Below, piece after piece: positions 7,561 to 19,554 of a stretch of 64,000 nucleotides of DNA. Below the pieces are notes generated by a model that was not told the origin of the DNA, searched no databases, and saw only the letters and a program-made list of their open reading frames with translations. The stretch is from Citrobacter amalonaticus Y19 (lineage in GTDB: Bacteria > Pseudomonadota > Gammaproteobacteria > Enterobacterales > Enterobacteriaceae), in contig NZ_CP011132.1 in assembly GCF_000981805.1 (NCBI RefSeq), positions 4,712,001-4,776,000 on the forward strand, in the 5' to 3' direction. Position numbers and translations under genes: made by a program. The number at the start of each line of letters is the position of its first letter. Within the stretch, counting starts at the first letter, position 1.

Positions 7561-8661
7561 TTACTTCGCCGTCAACAATACCCCGCACTCCATATGGTGC
7601 GTATACGGGAACTGATCGAACAGCGCCAGACGTGAGACGTTATGCGTCTGGCTCAAGGTTTCCAGGTTCTTGCACAGCGTCTGCGGATTGCAGGAGATGT
7701 ACAGAATACGCGGATACGCCTGCACCATTTTCTCCGTCTCGCTGTCCAGACCGCTGCGGGGCGGATCGACAAAAATCGTTTCGCACTGATAGCTCTTGAG
7801 ATCGATGCCCTGCAAGCGGTTAAACTCGCGCACACCGTTCATCGCCTGCGTAAACTCTTCCGCCGCCATGCGGATAATCTGCACGTTATCAATCTGATTC
7901 GCCGCAATGTTGTATTGTGCGGCGGCAACCGAGGGTTTGGCGATTTCGGTCGCCAGTACGCGGTCAAAGTTGCGCGCCAGCGCGAGCGAAAAGTTGCCAT
8001 TCCCGCAGTACAGTTCGAGCAGATCGCCTTTCGATTCGCGGGTGGCATCCAGCGCCCATTCCAGCATCTGAATGTTCATCGCCGCATTGGGCTGCGTAAA
8101 GCTGTTCTCGACCTGACGATAGATCACCTCTTTACCCGCGACCGGCAAGCGTTCGTCGATGTAATCCTGGTCCAGCGCGATTTTCGTTTTCGTCGCGCGG
8201 CCAATCAGATGCACGTTCAGGTTCTGCGCGCGCAGGGCATCGCGCAACGCTTCGGCGGCTTCACGCCACTCATCGTCCAGCTTTTTATGATACAGCAGCG
8301 AGACCACCGCCTGATTGCTCATGGTGGTCAGATAATCAATCTGGAACAGCTTATGGCGCAGCACGCGGTTGTCACGTACGCCAGCGATCATCGTGGTCAT
8401 CAACTGATTGATCAACTCACTCGCCGCCGGGAAGCTGTTGACGCGGATTCGGCTTTTGCTCTGTTGATCAAAAATGATGTGATACAGGTCATCACCGTCG
8501 TGCCAGATGCGGAATTCCGCACGCATACGGTAGTGACTGACCGGTGAGCGAAACACTTCCGGAACCAGGCCAGAGAAGGGCGCCATCATACTCTGCAAGC
8601 GCACCACTTTCTCGGCGAGCTGCGCGTCATACTGTTCTGTTGGAAGGTGTTCGGGGGTCAT
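7561..8661 (-). CDS. trmA: tRNA (uracil-54-C5)-methyltransferase
   Basis: A 366-residue SAM-dependent enzyme that makes ribothymidine at position 54 of the tRNA T-loop and also acts on tmRNA. Visible motifs are the SAM site ELYCGNGNFSLALA (near residue 215), DPPRSG, and the catalytic SCNPQTL whose cysteine attacks C6 of the uracil, close to position 324. A C-terminal glutamate in HHMECG fits the general base. The length equals E. coli TrmA. It is transcribed away from btuB. Confidence 0.97.
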   Translation of the reverse strand: MTPEHLPTEQYDAQLAEKVVRLQSMMAPFSGLVPEVFRSPVSHYRMRAEFRIWHDGDDLYHIIFDQQSKSRIRVNSFPAASELINQLMTTMIAGVRDNRVLRHKLFQIDYLTTMSNQAVVSLLYHKKLDDEWREAAEALRDALRAQNLNVHLIGRATKTKIALDQDYIDERLPVAGKEVIYRQVENSFTQPNAAMNIQMLEWALDATRESKGDLLELYCGNGNFSLALARNFDRVLATEIAKPSVAAAQYNIAANQIDNVQIIRMAAEEFTQAMNGVREFNRLQGIDLKSYQCETIFVDPPRSGLDSETEKMVQAYPRILYISCNPQTLCKNLETLSQTHNVSRLALFDQFPYTHHMECGVLLTAK

Positions 8662-8790
8662 GATGTATCCTGAAAAATATAAGTACGCGGGGATTGTAGG
8701 GATTGCTCAACAGATGTCCAGACATTGATGACTTCCGATATTTAACAATCACGCTGGACAGTAAGATGTTACAAACTGTAGCATCCGTGT

Positions 8791-9010
8791 GCCGGTCCTG
8801 TGAGTTAATAGGGAATCCAGTGTAAATCTGGAGCTGACGCGCAGCGGTAAGGAAAGGTGAGATGAGAGCGTAAGCAGACACTGCCCTCGGGTGGGAAGTC
8901 TTCATTTCTGTTATCCCTGACGGGGATACCCTTCCAAGCCCGAAGACCTGCCGGCTAACGTCGCAACTGGTTTTCATCATCGCGTACTATCGGTGGGACC
9001 TGCGGCATCC
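8791..9010 (+). ncRNA. Cobalamin riboswitch of btuB
   Basis: The btuB leader begins GCCGGTCCTGTGAGTTAATA and contains AATCTGGAGCTGACGCGCAG, GGTAAGGAAAGG, GGGTGGGAAGTC and the B12 box AAGCCCGAAGACCTGCC (8936-8952). These are the hallmarks of the adenosylcobalamin aptamer. The leader is about 244 nt from the inferred start near 8791, close to the 241 nt known in E. coli. Ligand binding sequesters the ribosome site and lowers BtuB. A likely -10 lies around 8779-8784, but the promoter is weakly defined. Confidence 0.95.
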
Positions 9011-9034
9011 TTCTTATATTGTGGATGCTTTACA

Positions 9035-10873
9035 ATGATTAAAAAAACATCGCTGTTGACGGCGCTCTCCGTCACGGCTTTTTCGGGTTGGGCACAGGAT
9101 GCCACGCCTGACACGCTTGTCGTGACGGCAAACCGTTTTCAGCAACCTGTTAATACCGTTCTGGCTCCGACTGACATTGTCACGCGTGAGGATATCGAAC
9201 GCTGGCAGTCCCGCACCGTCCTTGATGTCATGCGTCGCCTGCCTGGTGTGGATGTCGCCCAGAATGGAGGCATGGGACAAAGTTCTTCTCTGTTTGTGCG
9301 TGGTACCGAAGCGAAACACGTTCTGGTGTTAGTGGATGGTATCCCGGTCGCCCGTCCGGGCATTTCGAATAACTCCGATATTGATCAGATTCCGGTCTCG
9401 CTGGTGCAGCGCATCGAGTATATCCGTGGCCCGCGTTCAGCGATTTATGGGTCCGGCGCAATTGGCGGCGTGGTGAACATTATCACCATGGCAGGTGAAG
9501 AGCGTTCGCAGATCAATGCGGGAGTGGGGTCAAAAGGTTATCAGCAGTATGACGGCACTTACCGCCAGCGTTTTGGCGATACCGTGGTGACCGCTGCCGG
9601 GGCGTATCAGACGACCAAAGGTTTCGATGTTCAGCCGCGCTCCAGTTACAGCGGTGATAGCGATCGAGATGGTTATCGCAATAAGCTGTTCTGGGGGGGC
9701 GTTGAGCACAAATTTAACGATCAATTCGATGGCTACTTCCGTGGCTACGGTTATGCCAGTAATGCCGACTATGACCAGGGGAACTGGGGTTATGACGGCG
9801 GAAATGACGAGCATCAGAATTACACCCAGTCGTGGGATACGGGGCTGCGCTTCAATTCCGGTATCTACTCTTCACAACTGGTCGCCAATTACCAGCGTAT
9901 TAAGGACTACAACTACAGCAGTCTGAATGGACGCTATGCGACAGGTTACAGCCTTGATGACATGGAGCAACGCTATGTTCAGTGGGGCAACAACGTTATT
10001 GTCGGGCACGGTGCTGTCAGCGCAGGCGTCGACTGGAAGCAAGAAAAGCTGATGTCCTTTGGCGAGTATGGGACAGACAACTATAAGCGTGATAACACGG
10101 GCCTCTATTTGACCGGGCAACAGCAGATTGACAGCGTGACGCTGGAAGCCTCTGGTCGTGAAGACCATGACGATCAGTTTGGTTGGCATGGCACCTGGCA
10201 AACGGCGGCGGGTTGGCAGTTTGTTGATGACTATAAAGTGACGCTCTCTTATGGCACCGGCTTCCTTGCGCCTTCACTGGGGCAACAGTTTGGTGCGGAG
10301 CGTTTTGGCATTGCCTCTAACCCTAATCTGAAGCCTGAAGAGTCGAAGCAATGGGAAGCCGGACTGGAAGGGCTGACCGGTCCGCTTGACTGGCGCTTGT
10401 CGACCTATCGCTACAAAATCCAGAATCTGATCGACTACAACAACAATACCTACTTCAACGTCAAATCTGCGACTATCAAAGGGCTGGAATGGACGGGAAA
10501 CCTGACAACAGGTCCGGTCGATCACCGCTTAACGTTGCAGTATGTTGATCCGCGCGATGATGAAACCGATCAACAACTTTATCGCCGCGCCAAGCAGCAG
10601 GTGAAGTATGAGCTGAGCGGGCAGGTCTACGAACTGGGCTGGGATGTGACCTATCAGTACATCGGCGAGCGCTACGATTACGACTATGACAATTCCCGTA
10701 AGGTGAAAATGGGCGGGCTGAGCGTGTGGGATATCGGACTTTCATATCCGGTCACCTCACATCTCACAGTTCGTGGTAAAATAGCCAACCTGTTCGATAA
10801 AGATTACGAGACAGTTTATGGCTACCAAACTGCAGGACGGGAATACACCTTGTCTGGCAGCTACACCTTCTGA
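9035..10873 (+). CDS. btuB: Outer-membrane vitamin B12 transporter BtuB, divergent middle
   Basis: A 612-residue TonB-dependent receptor. Its signal peptide ends at GWA-Q (residue 20), and the TonB box DTLVVTA is at residues 26-32. The plug domain (VLDVMRRLPGVDV, EYIRGPRSAIYGSGAIGGVVNII) is followed by a 22-strand barrel ending in a terminal phenylalanine. The first ~35 residues and the last ~50 are almost identical to E. coli and Salmonella BtuB. The rest, above all the barrel loops at about residues 170-450, differs strongly in sequence and loop length. E. coli BtuB is also the receptor for phage BF23 and E/A colicins, which fits diversifying change. The last 56 bases overlap murI. It is controlled by the upstream riboswitch. 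Confidence 0.95.
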   Translation: MIKKTSLLTALSVTAFSGWAQDATPDTLVVTANRFQQPVNTVLAPTDIVTREDIERWQSRTVLDVMRRLPGVDVAQNGGMGQSSSLFVRGTEAKHVLVLVDGIPVARPGISNNSDIDQIPVSLVQRIEYIRGPRSAIYGSGAIGGVVNIITMAGEERSQINAGVGSKGYQQYDGTYRQRFGDTVVTAAGAYQTTKGFDVQPRSSYSGDSDRDGYRNKLFWGGVEHKFNDQFDGYFRGYGYASNADYDQGNWGYDGGNDEHQNYTQSWDTGLRFNSGIYSSQLVANYQRIKDYNYSSLNGRYATGYSLDDMEQRYVQWGNNVIVGHGAVSAGVDWKQEKLMSFGEYGTDNYKRDNTGLYLTGQQQIDSVTLEASGREDHDDQFGWHGTWQTAAGWQFVDDYKVTLSYGTGFLAPSLGQQFGAERFGIASNPNLKPEESKQWEAGLEGLTGPLDWRLSTYRYKIQNLIDYNNNTYFNVKSATIKGLEWTGNLTTGPVDHRLTLQYVDPRDDETDQQLYRRAKQQVKYELSGQVYELGWDVTYQYIGERYDYDYDNSRKVKMGGLSVWDIGLSYPVTSHLTVRGKIANLFDKDYETVYGYQTAGREYTLSGSYTF

Positions 10874-11669
10874 TCCACGCCCCACCGTGCTGGTATTTGA
10901 TTCCGGTGTCGGTGGGTTGTCGGTCTATGATGAGATCCGGCATCTCCTGCCGGATCTCCACTATATCTACGCTTTCGATAACGTGGCTTTTCCTTATGGG
11001 GAAAAGAGCGAGGCATTTATCGTTGAGCGCGTTGTTGAGATCGTGACGGCGGTACAGCAGCGTTATCCTCTCTCTCTGGCGGTTATCGCCTGTAACACGG
11101 CCAGTACGGTCTCTCTTCCGGCTTTGCGTGAGAAGTTTGCTTTCCCGGTCGTGGGCGTGGTGCCGGCGATCAAACCGGCGGCGCGACTGACGGCGAATGG
11201 TATTGTTGGGTTACTGGCAACTCGCGGGACGGTGAAACGTCCTTATACGCATGAGCTGATTGCGCGCTTTGCGAATGAGTGCCAGATAGCCATGCTGGGG
11301 TCAGCGGAACTGGTGGAGTTGGCGGAAGCGAAGTTGCACGGTGAGCCAGTGCCGCTGGAAGAGTTGCAACGGATTCTGCGTCCGTGGCTGCGGATGCCGG
11401 AACCGCCTGATACGGTGGTGCTCGGGTGCACCCATTTTCCACTGTTACAGGAAGAACTCTTACAGGTCCTGCCTGAAGGGACGCGGCTGGTGGATTCCGG
11501 CGCGGCCATCGCACGTCGCACGGCCTGGTTACTGGAACATGAAGCGCCGGATGCGAAATCAACGGATGCCAATATTGCCTATTGCATGGCGATGACGCCG
11601 GAAACTGAGCAATTATTGCCCGTTTTGCAGCGCTACGGCTTTGAATCGCTCGAAAAACTGGCGGTTTAA
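10818..11669 (+). CDS. murI: Glutamate racemase
   Basis: A 283-residue cofactor-independent racemase that makes D-glutamate for peptidoglycan. The two catalytic cysteines are visible in ACNTAS and GCTHFPLL, and the N-terminal active-site segment reads VFDSGVGGLSV. As in E. coli, the N-terminal extension present in enteric MurI may bind the activator UDP-MurNAc-Ala. The gene starts 56 bases inside btuB in another frame, an arrangement also known in E. coli. Its 3' end runs into the upstream activating region of the rRNA promoter. Confidence 0.97.
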   Translation: MATKLQDGNTPCLAATPSDPRPTVLVFDSGVGGLSVYDEIRHLLPDLHYIYAFDNVAFPYGEKSEAFIVERVVEIVTAVQQRYPLSLAVIACNTASTVSLPALREKFAFPVVGVVPAIKPAARLTANGIVGLLATRGTVKRPYTHELIARFANECQIAMLGSAELVELAEAKLHGEPVPLEELQRILRPWLRMPEPPDTVVLGCTHFPLLQEELLQVLPEGTRLVDSGAAIARRTAWLLEHEAPDAKSTDANIAYCMAMTPETEQLLPVLQRYGFESLEKLAV

Positions 11670-11689
11670 ACCTGTTTTGGGTAAATATT

Positions 11690-11748
11690 ACGCACTCGGA
11701 AAATTATTTTAAATTTCCCCTTGTCAGCCCGAAATAACTCCCTATAAT
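11690..11748 (+). promoter_or_regulatory. rrn P1 promoter with UP element (rrnB locus)
   Basis: The A/T-rich UP element AAAATTATTTTAAATTTCC (11698-11717) precedes -35 TTGTCA (11721-11726), a 16-bp spacer and -10 TATAAT (11743-11748). A GC-rich discriminator GCGCC follows. The UP element matches my recollection of E. coli rrnB P1. Fis sites would fall within the end of murI. Confidence 0.93.
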
Positions 11749-11853
11749 GCGCCTCCACTGACACGGAACAACGGCACGCAAGCCGCCGGGTCAGCAGGGT
11801 TCTCCGGTGAAAATCAGTGATGAACACCGACAGAGAAAAGCAAAAATAAATGC

Positions 11854-11881
11854 TTGACTCTGAAAGAGGAAAGCGTAATAT
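11854..11881 (+). promoter_or_regulatory. rrn P2 promoter
   Basis: -35 TTGACT (11854-11859), a 16-bp spacer and -10 TAATAT (11876-11881) lie about 110 bp after P1. The -10 is weaker than the TATTAT of the second operon in this window. Confidence 0.85.
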
Positions 11882-11919
11882 ACGCCACCTCGCGACAGAA
11901 CGCTAAAGCGCGTCGCAAC

Positions 11920-11931
11920 TGCTCTTTAACA
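11920..11931 (+). promoter_or_regulatory. boxA antitermination site in the rRNA leader
   Basis: TGCTCTTTAACA matches the rrn boxA bound by NusB/NusE for antitermination. A second boxA-like TTGCTCTTTAAAA lies before the 23S gene near 14001. Confidence 0.85.
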
Positions 11932-12063
11932 ATTTATCAGACAATCTGTGTGGGCACTCAAAGTGACATGGATTCTTAACGTCTTCGGACGATAAATGAA
12001 TACCAAGTCTCAAGAGTGAACACGTAATTCATTACGAAGTTTAATTCTATGAGCATCAAACTT

Positions 12064-13604
<1,541 letters not shown>

Positions 13605-13674
13605 CCTGAAAGAACCTTTCCTTTGCAGTGTCCACACAGATTGTCTGATGAAAAACGAGCAGTAAAACCTCTAC

Positions 13675-13751
<77 letters not shown>

Positions 13752-13756
13752 GATTT

Positions 13757-13831
13757 TCCCTGAATACTGCGTTGTGAAACGACTCGCATACTTTAGTATG
13801 CTTCGCCATTCCACGCCTTGTCTCAGGAAAA
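13757..13831 (+). repeat. Inverted-repeat element between tRNA-Ile and tRNA-Ala
   Basis: Outer arms TTTTCCCTGA and TCTCAGGAAAAA enclose an inner hairpin GCATAC-TTTA-GTATGC. This makes an element of about 70 bp that would form a long stem in the pre-rRNA. Blocks such as CTGCGTTG and CGCCTTG recall ERIC sequences, so it may be an internally deleted relative; that part is uncertain. Confidence 0.5.
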
Positions 13832-13864
13832 ATTATCGGTACAGAGGTTCTGACTACACTGTAT

Positions 13865-13940
13865 GGGGCTATAGCTCAGCTGGGAGAGCGCCTGCTTTGC
13901 ACGCAGGAGGTCTGCGGTTCGATCCCGCATAGCTCCACCA
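13865..13940 (+). tRNA. alaT-like: tRNA-Ala(TGC)
   Basis: A 76-nt cloverleaf from GGGGCTATAGCTCAGC to AGCTCCACCA, with anticodon TGC in CTTTGCACG. It is the second spacer tRNA of operon 1 and matches the E. coli gene. Confidence 0.98.
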
Positions 13941-14119
13941 TACTGTAGAACGTAATCAAGAAAACTTCAGAGTGTACCTGAAAAGGTGCACTGCGAAGTT
14001 TTGCTCTTTAAAAATCTGGATCAAGCTGAAAATTGAAACGACACACAGTCAATGTGTGTTCGAGTCTCTCAAATTTTCGCAACACTGACGGTGTTTTACG
14101 AAACATCTTCGGGTTGTGA

Positions 14120-17025
<2,906 letters not shown>

Positions 17026-17087
17026 ACAACGCCGAAGCTGTTTTGGCGGATTTGAGAGAATATTTTCAGCTTAGATTCAGACGCAAG

Positions 17088-17205
17088 TGCGCAATAGTTT
17101 GCACAGCAGCAAGGCGGCAAGCGAAGTAAAGGAAGGAGCATACAAAGGTATGTGACTGAGTTTACGAGAGCAGCCAACGCGGCTGATGTGATAAATTATT
17201 GCGTA
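17088..17205 (+). repeat. Degenerate ERIC element in the 23S-5S spacer (operon 1)
   Basis: Inside the 196-nt 23S-5S spacer, the stretch AGCAAGGCGGCAAGCGA ... GGAGCATAC ... GTATGTGACTGAG ... CAGCCAACG lines up block by block with the reverse complement of the ERIC element before hemE. Outer arms TGCGCAATA and TTATTGCGTA are inverted, as in ERIC. The spacer is about twice the length I remember for E. coli. It is transcribed with pre-rRNA and should form a long hairpin. Confidence 0.7.
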
Positions 17206-17221
17206 CAGAGCACCAAGAATT

Positions 17222-17341
17222 TGCCTGGCGGCTGTAGCGCGGTGGTCCCACCTGACCCCATGCCGAACTCAGAAGTGAAACGCCGTAGCGCCGATGGTAG
17301 TGTGGGGTCTCCCCATGTGAGAGTAGGGAACTGCCAGGCAT
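17222..17341 (+). rRNA. rrfB: 5S ribosomal RNA (operon 1)
   Basis: 120 nt from TGCCTGGCGGCTGTAGCGCG to GGGAACTGCCAGGCAT, with complementary ends, closely matching E. coli 5S. It is identical to the copy at 60717. Confidence 0.99.
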
Positions 17342-17354
17342 CAAACAGTGAAGA

Positions 17355-17381
17355 AGCCCATCCTGACGGATGGGCTTTTTT
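17355..17381 (+). terminator. rRNA operon 1 terminator (T2-like)
   Basis: A 9-bp stem AGCCCATCC/GGATGGGCT with loop TGAC and a T run follows 5S by 14 bases. Operon 2 has the same terminator preceded by an additional T1 terminator, which is absent here. Confidence 0.92.
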
Positions 17382-17401
17382 GCGTCTGTGCACCACGGAA
17401 A

Positions 17402-17434
17402 ATGCCGGATGGCGGCCTCGCCTTATCCGGCCTA
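17402..17434. repeat. REP element
   Basis: A TGCCGGATGGCGG ... CCTTATCCGGCCTA palindrome, identical to the element at 61071-61103. It belongs to the near-identical block following both rRNA operons. Confidence 0.8.
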
Positions 17435-17536
17435 CGGCAAGGGGGAACCCTCTGTATAACGCTATCCCGCCATAATACAAGCCATACTGCGGCAGATGCG
17501 GTAAACTAACCGCGATTTTGCATCAGGAAAGCGTCT

Positions 17537-18565
17537 ATGAATCACTCCCTTAAATCCTGGAATACCTTTGGCATCGATCAACATGCCAATAAGATTGTTT
17601 GCGCCGAAAATGAACAACAGCTACTCAGTGCCTGGCAATCCGCAAATGCGTTGCAACAACCGGTACTGATACTGGGTGAAGGGAGTAACGTTCTGTTTCT
17701 TGATACCTTCCGTGGAACGGTAATCGTCAACCGTATCAAAGGCATTGAGGTGACAGAGCAACCCGATGCATGGCTTCTGCATGTCGGTGCGGGTGAAAAC
17801 TGGCATCACCTGGTACAGCACACGCTACAGCTTGGCATGCCGGGTCTGGAAAACCTGGCGCTGATCCCCGGCTGTGTAGGTTCTTCACCGATCCAGAATA
17901 TTGGTGCTTACGGCGTGGAGCTCCAGCGAGTTTGTGATTACGTTGACTGTGTTGAGCTGGCGACAGGAAAATCGCAGCGCGTCAGTGCGGCAGAGTGTCG
18001 ATTTGGCTATCGTGACAGTATCTTCAAACATGAATACCAGGATCACTTCGCGATCGTTGCAGTGGGTCTGCGTCTGACTAAGCAATGGCAGCCAGTGTTG
18101 ACCTATGGTGACCTGACGCGTCTGGATCCGGTCACGGTAACGCCTCAGCAGGTGTTTGATTCGGTTTGCCATATGCGCATGACGAAACTGCCCGATCCAA
18201 AAGTGAATGGTAATGCAGGCAGCTTTTTTAAAAACCCCGTGGTGGTGGCTGATGCGGCACGGGCATTATTGTCCCAATTCCCGAATGCGCCTCATTATCC
18301 TCAGCCTGATGGTTCAGTAAAGCTGGCGGCAGGTTGGCTCATAGACCAGTGTCAGTTGAAAGGTCGTGGGATCGGGGGGGCTGCAGTGCATCGTCAACAG
18401 GCACTGGTGCTGATCAATGCGGATAATGCGACAAGCGAAGATGTTGTCCAGCTTGCACACCTGGTTCGTACAAAAGTGGGTGAAAAATTTAACGTCTGGC
18501 TGGAGCCTGAAGTGCGCTTCATCGGGCAAACAGGTGAAGTCAATGCTGTGGAGATCATTGCATGA
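17537..18565 (+). CDS. murB: UDP-N-acetylenolpyruvoylglucosamine reductase
   Basis: A 342-residue FAD enzyme that reduces UDP-GlcNAc-enolpyruvate to UDP-MurNAc in peptidoglycan synthesis. The FAD-binding region shows LGEGSNVLF and LALIPGCVGSSPIQNIGAYG. The proton-donor serine lies in NGNAGSFFKNP, and the C-terminal glutamate in WLEPEVRFIG. It has the same 342-residue length as E. coli MurB. It shares a four-base overlap (ATGA) with birA, so the two are coupled. Confidence 0.97.
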   Translation: MNHSLKSWNTFGIDQHANKIVCAENEQQLLSAWQSANALQQPVLILGEGSNVLFLDTFRGTVIVNRIKGIEVTEQPDAWLLHVGAGENWHHLVQHTLQLGMPGLENLALIPGCVGSSPIQNIGAYGVELQRVCDYVDCVELATGKSQRVSAAECRFGYRDSIFKHEYQDHFAIVAVGLRLTKQWQPVLTYGDLTRLDPVTVTPQQVFDSVCHMRMTKLPDPKVNGNAGSFFKNPVVVADAARALLSQFPNAPHYPQPDGSVKLAAGWLIDQCQLKGRGIGGAAVHRQQALVLINADNATSEDVVQLAHLVRTKVGEKFNVWLEPEVRFIGQTGEVNAVEIIA

Positions 18566-19524
18566 AGGATAATACCGTTCCTCTGACGCTTATCTCCTTG
18601 CTGGTCGATGGCGAGTTTCATTCCGGCGAGCAGCTGGGTGAACAGTTGGGGATGAGTCGGGCTGCCATCAATAAACATATCCAGACCTTACGTGACTGGG
18701 GCGTTGACGTCTTTACCGTGCCGGGCAAAGGATACAGTTTGCCGGAGCCGATTCAGTTACTGGATGCCGACCGTATATACAGCCAGTTGGATAGCGGTAC
18801 GGTGGCTGTGCTTCCGGTTATCGATTCCACCAACCAGTACCTGCTGGACCGTATCGATTTGCTACAGTCAGGCGATGCCTGCGTGGCGGAATATCAACAG
18901 GCAGGCCGTGGGCGTCGTGGACGTAAGTGGTTCTCCCCCTTTGGCGCAAACCTTTATCTTTCGATGTTCTGGCGTCTGGAGCAGGGACCGGCCGCAGCGA
19001 TCGGCTTAAGCCTGGTGATCGGTATCGTGATGGCCGAGGTGCTGCGCGATCTGGGCGCTGATAAAGTGCGGGTGAAGTGGCCTAACGATCTCTATCTGCT
19101 GGATCGTAAACTGGCTGGGATCCTGGTCGAGTTAACGGGTAAGACGGGCGATGCTGCGCAGATCGTCATTGGTGCTGGCATTAACATGGCGATGCGTCGT
19201 GTGGAAGAAAACGTGGTGAATCAGGGATGGATTACGCTGCAGGAAGCCGGGATTACGCTCGATCGCAACACGCTGGCCGCGAGGCTCATTCGCGAATTGC
19301 GTACCGCGTTGGAATTATTTGAGCAGGAAGGACTGGCGCCTTATCTTTCCCGTTGGGAAAAACTGGATAACTTTATCAATCGTCAGGTAAAACTGATTAT
19401 CGGCGAAAAAGAGATATACGGTATTTCGCGAGGGATTGACGCGCAGGGTGCATTACTCCTGGAACAGGATGGCATTATAAAACCATGGGTTGGGGGAGAA
19501 ATCTCCCTGAGAAGCGCAGAATAA
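18562..19524 (+). CDS. birA: Biotin-protein ligase and biotin operon repressor
   Basis: A 320-residue bifunctional protein. It makes biotinyl-AMP, transfers biotin to the acetyl-CoA carboxylase carrier protein, and in its holo form represses bioABFCD. It has an N-terminal winged helix-turn-helix (LGMSRAAINKHIQTLRDWG), a central ligase domain with the adenylate loop GRGRRGRKW (near residue 115) and KWPNDL, and a C-terminal SH3-like domain. It starts inside the murB stop and ends at a bidirectional terminator shared with coaA. Confidence 0.97.
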   Translation: MKDNTVPLTLISLLVDGEFHSGEQLGEQLGMSRAAINKHIQTLRDWGVDVFTVPGKGYSLPEPIQLLDADRIYSQLDSGTVAVLPVIDSTNQYLLDRIDLLQSGDACVAEYQQAGRGRRGRKWFSPFGANLYLSMFWRLEQGPAAAIGLSLVIGIVMAEVLRDLGADKVRVKWPNDLYLLDRKLAGILVELTGKTGDAAQIVIGAGINMAMRRVEENVVNQGWITLQEAGITLDRNTLAARLIRELRTALELFEQEGLAPYLSRWEKLDNFINRQVKLIIGEKEIYGISRGIDAQGALLLEQDGIIKPWVGGEISLRSAE

Positions 19525-19526
19525 TG

Positions 19527-19551
19527 AAAAGGGAGCTTTTGCTCCCTTTTT
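19527..19551. terminator. Bidirectional terminator between birA and coaA
   Basis: The stem AAAAGGGAGC/GCTCCCTTTT with loop TTTT is flanked by A and T runs, so it can stop transcription from both converging genes. Confidence 0.88.
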
Positions 19552-19554
19552 TAA

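Noticed and set aside
7642..8547. A 301-codon plus-strand frame across trmA
   Set aside because: trmA on the minus strand has all catalytic motifs. The plus frame is low-complexity and arginine-rich, as shadows in GC-rich genes are.
17026..17221. An intervening sequence or a mobile intron in the rRNA operons
   Set aside because: 16S, 23S and 5S are each continuous and of normal length. The extra sequence lies only in the spacer and has ERIC character.
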